A stretch of DNA of 64,000 nt from Sphingomonas pituitosa NBRC 102491 (GTDB lineage: Bacteria; Pseudomonadota; Alphaproteobacteria; Sphingomonadales; Sphingomonadaceae). The notes beneath the pieces were generated by a model. It searched no databases. It was not told the origin of the DNA and saw only the letters and a list, made by a program, of their open reading frames with translations. Positions 58,654 to 64,000 of the stretch are shown piece after piece. The stretch lies in contig NZ_BCYY01000025.1 of the NCBI RefSeq assembly GCF_001598435.1, positions 1 through 64,000 of the forward strand. The letters run 5' to 3'. A program made the position numbers and the translations under genes. The stretch's first letter is position 1, and each line of letters begins with the position of its first letter.

Positions 58654-59338
58654 AGCGCTGGCGGCGCTTGCCGCGCTGCTGGTCATGCCCTCCGCGCGTG
58701 CGCAGTGGAGCGGCCAGCTGAGCGTGACCAACGACGAGCGCTGGCGGGGCCGCAGCCTGAGCGACGGGCTGCCGGCGGCGACGCTGTCGCTGGGGTATGA
58801 CCACCGCTCCGGCGCCTATGCCGATGCGTCGGCGACGGTTGCGGCATTGCCGCACGGCGTGGATCTCGTCGCAGCGGGCGTCGATGCGGGCTATGCTTGG
58901 CGGCTGTCCGGCGGGCGCGTGCTCGACCTGGGCGTGACGCGCCGCGAGTTCCGCAATACGTCGGCGATGGCGAGTGGCACCGGCTACACCGAACTCTATG
59001 CCGGGATCGGCGGCCGCAGCCTTTCGGCGCGGCTGCTCTATTCGCCCGACTATCTGCAGCGCGGCGCGACGACCTTCTACGCGACGCTGGACGGCGTGGT
59101 ACGGCCGGCGCCGGGGTGGCGCCTGCTCGCCCATGCCGGCGCCATGCGCTTCGTCGGCACCCTGCCGCGCTATGTGATGGACCGCGCCCAGTTCGACTAC
59201 AGCCTGGGCGTGGCCCGGCGGATCGGCCGCATCGACGCCCAGCTCGCCTGGACCGGCGGGGGGCCTGGTACCGACGTCTATCGCGGCCGCGCACGATCCC
59301 GCCAGGCGGTTACCCTGGCGGCATCGCTCGCCTTCTAG
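58601..59338 (+). CDS. TorF-family putative porin / outer-membrane beta-barrel
   Basis: A 245-aa exported protein (signal ALAALAALLVMPSARA) composed of alternating amphipathic beta strands: WSGQLSVTNDERWRGRSLSDGLPAATLSLGYDHRSGAYADASATVAAL (in pieces), later GYTELYAGIGGRSLSARLLYSPDYL, and a C-terminal aromatic ending (VTLAASLAF). The opening resembles TIGR02001-like/TorF porins. It overlaps the protease gene by 53 nt in another frame, which suggests translational coupling. Its stop codon overlaps that of the convergent acetylesterase gene. It may be a target or partner of the envelope-signal system. Confidence 0.75.
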   Translation: MPVRAWLGKRSAAACAPEALAALAALLVMPSARAQWSGQLSVTNDERWRGRSLSDGLPAATLSLGYDHRSGAYADASATVAALPHGVDLVAAGVDAGYAWRLSGGRVLDLGVTRREFRNTSAMASGTGYTELYAGIGGRSLSARLLYSPDYLQRGATTFYATLDGVVRPAPGWRLLAHAGAMRFVGTLPRYVMDRAQFDYSLGVARRIGRIDAQLAWTGGGPGTDVYRGRARSRQAVTLAASLAF

Positions 59339-60114
59339 CGGCAGGCGGTGCTGCCGAGCGCGGTGGCGCGGGTGAGGTCCGGGCGCTCGGGCAGCACCTT
59401 GTCTGCGATCGGCAGCTTCAGGGTCTTCAGCTCCTGTGCGACCAGATCGGCCATCGCGCGGGCGCCCAGCTCGCTGAAATGGGTGTCGTCGTTGATCCCC
59501 TTGGGAAAGCCGACCGCCTTGTCCTCCGGCTTGAGGTGGAGGTAGAGCTTGCGCGACCCCTCCGGCCCCAGACGCTGGACTAGTTCGGCCGAGCGCGCCT
59601 CCAGATCGAGCAGTGGCGTGCTGGTGCTGGAGACGAGTGCGCGCATCACCTCGCTATAGGCGGCGAAATCGGCCTTCACCCGCGTGCCGTCGAAGCTGCG
59701 GCGGACCGGCGGGGTGACCAGCACCGGCACCAGCCCATGGCCGCGCGCTTCCCAGATCATCCGCAGCAGATTGTCGCGGTAGAGCGTGCCGGCGGGGGCG
59801 TAGCGTTCGGGCTTGGTCGTGCTCGCGTCGTTATGGCCGAACTGGATCAGCACCACGTCGCCGGGCTTGGCCTCGGCCAACAGCGTGTCCCACCGGCCCT
59901 CCGCGAGGAAAGACTTGGTGCTGCGCCCGCCGATCGCGCGGTTCACGACCACGGCATCGGCGGTGAGGCCACAGGGAAGCATCTGCCCCCAGCCGGTCTG
60001 CGGATAGCGATCGGCGGCATAGGTCTGCGCGGTCGAATCGCTGGCGATGAACAGCGTTTGCGCGCCGGCGGGTGTGGCGACGGCGAGCGCCGCGGCGAAC
60101 AGCGCCCCCCTCAT
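59335..60114 (-). CDS. Second rhamnogalacturonan acetylesterase (SGNH hydrolase)
   Basis: A 259-aa esterase with a signal peptide (GALFAAALAVATPAGAQ). SGNH blocks: FIASDSTAQTYAADRYPQTGWGQMLP (Ser), IGGRSTKSFL (Gly), IQFGHNDAST (Asn) and NDDTHFSELGARAMA (Asp/His). Unlike the 49005 paralogue it is single-domain. Start at the ATG at 60114, which overlaps the stop of the rhamnose dehydrogenase gene (ATGA). Part of a minus-strand operon IclR - dehydrogenase - esterase, tying deacetylation of rhamnogalacturonan to rhamnose catabolism. Confidence 0.88.
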   Translation of the reverse strand: MRGALFAAALAVATPAGAQTLFIASDSTAQTYAADRYPQTGWGQMLPCGLTADAVVVNRAIGGRSTKSFLAEGRWDTLLAEAKPGDVVLIQFGHNDASTTKPERYAPAGTLYRDNLLRMIWEARGHGLVPVLVTPPVRRSFDGTRVKADFAAYSEVMRALVSSTSTPLLDLEARSAELVQRLGPEGSRKLYLHLKPEDKAVGFPKGINDDTHFSELGARAMADLVAQELKTLKLPIADKVLPERPDLTRATALGSTACR

Positions 60115-60875
60115 TGCAGGTTCACGAACGCGCCGCCGTCGACCAGCAGCGCCGCGCCGGTGACATAGGCCGCCATGTCGGAGGCGAGGAACACGATCGG
60201 CCCGGCGAGATCCTCGGGCTGGCCCAGCCGGCCGAGCGGCACCCGGCCTTCCATGTATTTCCGCTTCTCCGCGTCGGCGAGATCGTCCTTGTTGATCTCG
60301 GTGAGGATCGTGCCCGGCAGCACCGAGTTGCAGCGGATGCCGTGCCGCCCCAGCGCGATCGCGGCCGATTGCATCAGCGAATGGAGTCCCGCCTTGGTGG
60401 GGGTATAGTGCGTCTGATACTCGCCGCCGACCAGCGCCGAGATCGACGAGACCGCGACGATGGCGCCGCCCTGGCCTTGCGCGACCATCTGGTTCGCCGC
60501 CGCCTGGCACATGAAATAGCCGCCGAGCAGGTTGACCTGCATCGTCCGCTGCACGGTCTCCGCCGGCATGTCGAGGAACGCGTGGAAGGGGCAGATGCCG
60601 GCGTTCGAGACCAGCACGTCGACCTTGCCGAACGCGTCGACCGCGCGGGCGACGAAATCGGTGGCGGTGGCGGGATCGGCGACGTCGCCCTTCACCGCCA
60701 GGCCGCGCCGGCCCATCGCCTCGATCGCGGCGACCACCGCTGCGGCATCGTCGTCGCGGCTGTGATAGTTGATCGCCACATCGGCGCCGGCCTCGGCCGC
60801 CCCGATCGCCGCCGCCCGGCCGATCCCGGTCGACCCGCCGGTGACGAGCACCGTCTTCCCCTCCAACAGCTTCAC
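60111..60875 (-). CDS. L-rhamnose 1-dehydrogenase (SDR family)
   Basis: A 254-aa short-chain dehydrogenase oxidising L-rhamnose to L-rhamnono-1,4-lactone with NAD(P). It has the TGGSTGIGRAAA cofactor loop, NAG at position about 91, the catalytic Ser-Tyr-Lys (SSISALVGGEYQTHYTPTKAG) and GPIVFLASDMAAYVTGAALLVDGGAFVNLQ at the end. The segments NAGICPFHAFLDMP and FVNLQ are typical of bacterial L-rhamnose dehydrogenases I know, supporting the call over a generic SDR. The start codon is GTG, after GAGGAGAGG. It acts as step 1 of the non-phosphorylative pathway. Confidence 0.88.
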   Translation of the reverse strand: MKLLEGKTVLVTGGSTGIGRAAAIGAAEAGADVAINYHSRDDDAAAVVAAIEAMGRRGLAVKGDVADPATATDFVARAVDAFGKVDVLVSNAGICPFHAFLDMPAETVQRTMQVNLLGGYFMCQAAANQMVAQGQGGAIVAVSSISALVGGEYQTHYTPTKAGLHSLMQSAAIALGRHGIRCNSVLPGTILTEINKDDLADAEKRKYMEGRVPLGRLGQPEDLAGPIVFLASDMAAYVTGAALLVDGGAFVNLQ

Positions 60876-60889
60876 GAGATCCTCTCCTC

Positions 60890-61726
60890 TTATCGTCGAT
60901 GTTTGCGGGCCGGGCGCATCTCCGCGCTCCAGCCGAGATCGGTGCTGATCGCCTCCGCGGTGCCGCGCACCTGCGCGCTCAGTGCCGCCATGCGATCGTC
61001 GTCCATATACTGCGCCGCGCTCGACACGCTGATCGCCGCGACGATCCGGCCCGACACGTCGCGCACCGGCGCCGCCACGCAGCGGATCAGGTCCTCATTC
61101 TCCTCGAGGTCGAAGGCGTGACCCGCGCCCGCATAGGCACGCATCCGTTCGAACCACAGGCCGTGATCGGTGTGCTGCTGCCCGCGCCCCGCGTCGGCGG
61201 CGTAGAGCCGTTCCCACTCGCCCTCGGCCGTGTCGATCAGCAGCGCCTTGCCGAGCCCGGTCGAGGTCAGCGGCTGGCGATCGCCGATGCGGCTGGAGAT
61301 CTCGACCCGCCTGCGGCCGGAAATCTTGTCGAGATAGAGCGCAAGGTCGCCGTCCATCCGGCCGAGATGCACCGTGTCCTCGGTCTCCGCCGCCAGCGCC
61401 TCCATGCGGGGGCGGGCGATCTGGACGATGTCCGCCTGGCTCTGCGCGAGGAAGCCGAGCTGGATCAGCTTCGGCCCCAGCTGATAGCCGTCCCGCGGCA
61501 GGTAGCTGAGGAAACCACGGTCGATCAGCGCATTGGCGAGGCGGTGCGTGGTCGAGCGCGTCAGCCCCATCCGCGCCGAGAGTTCGGCCAGCTTCACCGG
61601 GCCTTCGATCACCTTGTCGAGCATGTCTAGCCCGCGCAGCAGCGTCTGGCTGCCCTGGATCTTGGCGCCCCCGGCGGCCGGCGCGGCGCCGTCCGCGCTT
61701 TCAGTATTTGACGTGGAGCGTTCCAT
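60890..61726 (-). CDS. IclR-family regulator of the rhamnose genes
   Basis: A 278-aa regulator. The winged HTH (RGLDMLDKVIEGPVKLAELSARMGLTRSTTHRLANALIDRGFL, in pieces, residues about 31-75) is followed by a GAF-like IclR effector domain (LAAETEDTVHLGRMDGDLALYLDKISGRRRVEI and VRDVSGRIVAAISVSSAAQYMDD). The ATG at 61726 is preceded by AGGA. It is divergent from the L-rhamnonate dehydratase gene and upstream of the rhamnose dehydrogenase. Binding sites may be the TCCCATAAAGTGAGA (61741-61755) and TTTCATATTGTCGGAAA (61859-61875) motifs. Confidence 0.88.
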   Translation of the reverse strand: MERSTSNTESADGAAPAAGGAKIQGSQTLLRGLDMLDKVIEGPVKLAELSARMGLTRSTTHRLANALIDRGFLSYLPRDGYQLGPKLIQLGFLAQSQADIVQIARPRMEALAAETEDTVHLGRMDGDLALYLDKISGRRRVEISSRIGDRQPLTSTGLGKALLIDTAEGEWERLYAADAGRGQQHTDHGLWFERMRAYAGAGHAFDLEENEDLIRCVAAPVRDVSGRIVAAISVSSAAQYMDDDRMAALSAQVRGTAEAISTDLGWSAEMRPARKHRR

Positions 61727-61740
61727 CAATTAACATCCTA

Positions 61741-61875
61741 TCCCATAAAGTGAGAAAGTAAAGCATTCAGGAGGATGCCGGGCAGCCGATCGCGGCTGCG
61801 ACCCACCCGAACCTCTTGGGCGCGGACGTACCACATGCTGGCACGCTGCGCGCCCGGATTTCATATTGTCGGAAA
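61741..61875. promoter_or_regulatory. Divergent IclR / rhamnonate dehydratase promoter with two palindromic motifs
   Basis: TCCCATAAAGTGAGA (61741-61755) is an imperfect palindrome 15 bp upstream of the IclR start codon. TTTCATATTGTCGGAAA (61859-61875), with TTTC/GAAA arms, lies 46 bp before the dehydratase GTG. Both resemble IclR-type operators and the motifs upstream of pectin genes in this window. Confidence 0.4.
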
Positions 61876-61920
61876 CCGTCCAGCCATCTGGGATGGACGC
61901 CAGAAGGGAAGCGTCGAGCC

Positions 61921-63126
61921 GTGGTAGCCGGACTTTCAACGACCAAATTGGCAAAGATCAAGCAGGTGCGCGCCTATACCGTCCGCGGTGGGGGCGCCGA
62001 TTATCACGACCAGGGGGCGGGCCACTGGATCGACGATCACATCGCGACGCCGATGAGCCGCTATCCCGAGTATCGCCAGTCGCGACAGAGCTTCGGCATC
62101 AACGTGCTCGGCACGTTGATCGTCGAGATCGAGGCCGAGGACGGCACGATCGGCTTCGCGGTGACCACCGGCGGCGAGCCGGCCTGCTACATCGTCGAGA
62201 AGCATCTCGCCCGCTTCCTCGAGGGCCGCAGCCCGACCGAATACGAGAAGATCTGGGACCAGATGTACTTCTCGACGCAGTATTATGGCCGTAAGGGACT
62301 GGTGGTGAACGCCATTTCCGGCGTTGACCTGGCGCTGTGGGACCTGCTCGGCAAGCTGCGCGGCGAGCCGGTCTACCACATGCTCGGCGGCGCGGTGCGC
62401 GACGAGCTGCAATTCTACGCGACCGGCGCGCGGCCGGACATCGCCAAGGAGCTGGGCTTCATCGGCGGCAAGCTGCCGCTTCACCACGGCCCTGCCGAAG
62501 GGATCGAGGGGCTGAAGAAGAACATCGCCGAACTGGCTGAGATGCGGAGCCGGGTCGGCCCGGATTTCTGGCTGATGTGGGATTGCTGGATGGCGCTCGA
62601 CGTCGATTATGCGACCCGCCTTGCCATCGCCGCGCACGAGCATGGCCTCAAATGGATCGAGGAGGCGATCAGCCCCGACGATTACTGGGGCTATGCCGAG
62701 CTGAAGCGCAACGTGCCCAAGGGCATGCTGGTCACCACCGGCGAGCATGAAGCGACCCGCTGGGGCTTCCGCATGCTGCTGGAGATGGACTGTTGCGACA
62801 TCATCCAGCCCGATGTCGGCTGGTGCGGCGGCGTGACCGAGCTCTTGAAGATCTCGGCGCTGGCCGATGCCCGCGGCAAGCTGGTCGTGCCGCACGGCTC
62901 GTCGGTCTACAGCTACCATTTCGTCATCACCCGCCACAACTCGCCCTTCGCCGAGTTCCTGATGATGCATCCGGGGCCCACCGAGGTGGTGCCGATGTTC
63001 CACCCGCAATTGCTGGGCGAGCCCGTGCCGCAGAACGGCCGGCTCCGCGCGAGCGCGCTCGACCAGCCGGGCTTCGGCGTCGAGCTCAACCGCGACCTCG
63101 CCATGCACCGACCCTATTCGCACTGA
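61921..63126 (+). CDS. L-rhamnonate dehydratase (enolase superfamily)
   Basis: A 401-aa enzyme dehydrating L-rhamnonate to 2-keto-3-deoxy-L-rhamnonate. The N-terminal capping domain has the diagnostic KIKQVRAYTVRGGGADYHDQGAGHWIDDHIATPMSRYPEYR (read in pieces). The barrel provides the Mg ligands around LMWDCWMALD, WIEEAISPDDY and TTGEHE, and the catalytic His in VVPHGSSVYSYHF. I start at GTG 61921 with GAAGGGA upstream; an ATG at 61816 is in frame but would put the operator-like motif inside the gene. Third step of the rhamnose pathway. Confidence 0.92.
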   Translation: MVAGLSTTKLAKIKQVRAYTVRGGGADYHDQGAGHWIDDHIATPMSRYPEYRQSRQSFGINVLGTLIVEIEAEDGTIGFAVTTGGEPACYIVEKHLARFLEGRSPTEYEKIWDQMYFSTQYYGRKGLVVNAISGVDLALWDLLGKLRGEPVYHMLGGAVRDELQFYATGARPDIAKELGFIGGKLPLHHGPAEGIEGLKKNIAELAEMRSRVGPDFWLMWDCWMALDVDYATRLAIAAHEHGLKWIEEAISPDDYWGYAELKRNVPKGMLVTTGEHEATRWGFRMLLEMDCCDIIQPDVGWCGGVTELLKISALADARGKLVVPHGSSVYSYHFVITRHNSPFAEFLMMHPGPTEVVPMFHPQLLGEPVPQNGRLRASALDQPGFGVELNRDLAMHRPYSH

Positions 63127-63137
63127 GAGAGACGCCC

Positions 63138-63995
63138 ATGAAATTCTGCCGCTTTGGAGAGCGGGGCCAGGAGCGCCCCGGCCTGATCGACGCCGAGGGC
63201 CGCGTTCGCGACCTGTCCGGCCACATCGCCGACCTGACGATCGATGCGATCGGCGGGCTGGGCGCGATCGACCCCGCCGGCCTGCCGCTGGTCGATAAGG
63301 GCGTGCGCCTCGGCGTACCGTTGAAGGGCATCGGCAAGATCGTCGCGATCGGCCTCAATTATGAGGACCATGCGATCGAATCGAACCTCCCGATCCCGAC
63401 CGAGCCGGTGATGTTCATGAAGGCGCTGTCGAGCCTGACCGGTCCCAATGACGAGGTGATGCTGCCGCGCGGCTCCACCCATAGCGACTGGGAAGTCGAG
63501 CTGGCGGTGGTGATCGGCAAGACCGCGCGCTATGTCGACAAGGCCGACGCGCTTTCCCATGTCGCCGGCTATGCGGTCGCCAACGACGTGTCCGAGCGCT
63601 TCAACCAGAAGCAGCGCGGCAGCCAGTGGAGCAAGGGCAAGGGCCACGATAGCTTCTGCCCGCTCGGCCCCTGGCTGGTGACGGCGGACGAGATCGCCGA
63701 CCCGCAGGATCTCGACATGTTCCTCGACGTCAACGGTGCGAGGATGCAGACCGGCAACACCCGCACCATGATCTTCGGCGTCGCCGAGATCATTGCCTAT
63801 GTCAGCGAATATATCACGCTCTATCCGGGCGATGTGCTGATCACCGGCACGCCGCCGGGCGTGGGCGAGGGCAAGAAGCCGGAGTCGATCTTCCTCAAGG
63901 CAGGCGACACGATGCGGCTGGGCATCGCCGGGCTCGGCGAGCAGCAGCAGAACGTCGTCGCATGGCGCCATCTCGGCGACGCGGTGCTCGGATGA
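63138..63995 (+). CDS. Fumarylacetoacetate hydrolase family: 2,4-diketo-3-deoxy-L-rhamnonate hydrolase (probable)
   Basis: A 285-aa hydrolase. The FAH fold is evident: GLNYEDHAIESNLPIPTEPVMFMKALSSLTGPND, the metal ligands Glu and Asp in HSDWEVELAVVIGK and NDVSERF, the KGHDSFCPLGPW segment and LITGTPPGVGEGKKPE (read in pieces). In the non-phosphorylative L-rhamnose pathway a member of this family splits 2,4-diketo-3-deoxy-L-rhamnonate to pyruvate and L-lactate, which suits its place after the dehydratase (11 nt apart). Acylpyruvate hydrolase activity is the alternative. Confidence 0.88.
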   Translation: MKFCRFGERGQERPGLIDAEGRVRDLSGHIADLTIDAIGGLGAIDPAGLPLVDKGVRLGVPLKGIGKIVAIGLNYEDHAIESNLPIPTEPVMFMKALSSLTGPNDEVMLPRGSTHSDWEVELAVVIGKTARYVDKADALSHVAGYAVANDVSERFNQKQRGSQWSKGKGHDSFCPLGPWLVTADEIADPQDLDMFLDVNGARMQTGNTRTMIFGVAEIIAYVSEYITLYPGDVLITGTPPGVGEGKKPESIFLKAGDTMRLGIAGLGEQQQNVVAWRHLGDAVLG

Positions 63996-64000
63996 GCGCG
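63992..64000 (+). CDS. Start of a further rhamnose-operon gene, cut by the window edge
   Basis: ATG at 63992 overlaps the hydrolase stop codon (ATGA) and reads M-S-A before the window ends. The overlap style is that of the surrounding operons. The missing pathway steps (L-rhamnonolactonase, 2-keto-3-deoxy-rhamnonate 4-dehydrogenase) are likely candidates for what follows, but nothing can be read. Confidence 0.4.

Noticed and set aside
1..64000. CRISPR arrays, tRNA, rRNA, insertion sequences
   Set aside because: I looked for regularly spaced identical repeats, cloverleaf-like patterns and transposase motifs and found none convincing.

Overview
The window is GC-rich (roughly two-thirds G+C by eye), tightly packed alphaproteobacterial DNA. 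It most resembles a sphingomonad (Sphingomonadaceae): there are TonB-dependent receptors of the Xanthomonas/Caulobacter type, a PEP-CTERM protein, a DUF6894-like protein, an RPA-type plasmid initiator and a non-phosphorylative L-rhamnose pathway. I see no rRNA, tRNA, CRISPR array or insertion sequence. The core at 20.1-24.2 kb is a parA-parB-rep cassette with iterons and two identical 16-bp parS-like palindromes, followed by a toxin-antitoxin pair. I therefore infer that the window belongs to a megaplasmid or chromid, not the main chromosome.

Layout. 0.15-6.7 kb: 4-hydroxyproline catabolism (M24 peptidase, FAD D-amino-acid dehydrogenase, GntR regulator, amino-acid permease, 4-hydroxyproline epimerase, DHDPS-family deaminase), with matching operator-like sites at both promoters. 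6.9-10.1 kb: an Mfd-like transcription-repair coupling helicase. 10.2-13.4 kb: small secreted protein, ThuA-like protein, M20 peptidase, VOC protein, DUF6894-like protein. 13.4-19.9 kb: pectin genes (PL22 oligogalacturonate lyase, GPH symporter, PL26-like exo-rhamnogalacturonan lyase) interrupted by an unrecognised gene. 20.1-25.2 kb: replicon maintenance and a tiny LuxR-type HTH protein. 25.4-32.9 kb: GntR regulator, gluconokinase, a giant double beta-helix plus propeller protein, and a TonB receptor. 33.0-40.8 kb: small membrane protein, TetR regulator and an RND tripartite efflux operon with palindromic operators and a possible basic leader peptide. 40.8-55.2 kb: a rhamnogalacturonan-I utilisation locus on the minus strand (TonB receptor, PL11, acetylesterase, GH28, rhamnose mutarotase, GH35, esterase, GH105, MFS transporter). 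55.5-59.3 kb: PEP-CTERM protein, ECF sigma factor, anti-sigma factor, S8 protease and TorF-like porin. 59.3-64 kb: second acetylesterase, L-rhamnose dehydrogenase and IclR regulator, divergent from L-rhamnonate dehydratase and a 2,4-diketo-3-deoxy-rhamnonate hydrolase.

How it fits together. The unifying theme is plant cell wall use. TonB receptors import pectin fragments, lyases, hydrolases and esterases dismantle rhamnogalacturonan and oligogalacturonate, and released L-rhamnose is oxidised toward pyruvate and lactate. Hydroxyproline, abundant in plant wall glycoproteins, is taken up and degraded by the first operon. Recurrent CCACATNGTGG-like motifs near several pectin and rhamnose genes suggest one regulon, possibly under the IclR protein.

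The most unusual module is the sigma/anti-sigma/S8 cassette. The anti-sigma factor appears to carry a subtilase-propeptide-like periplasmic domain immediately upstream of a subtilase that keeps its catalytic triad but seems to lack the usual oxyanion-hole Asn. All family assignments come from reading motifs by eye; no database search was run.
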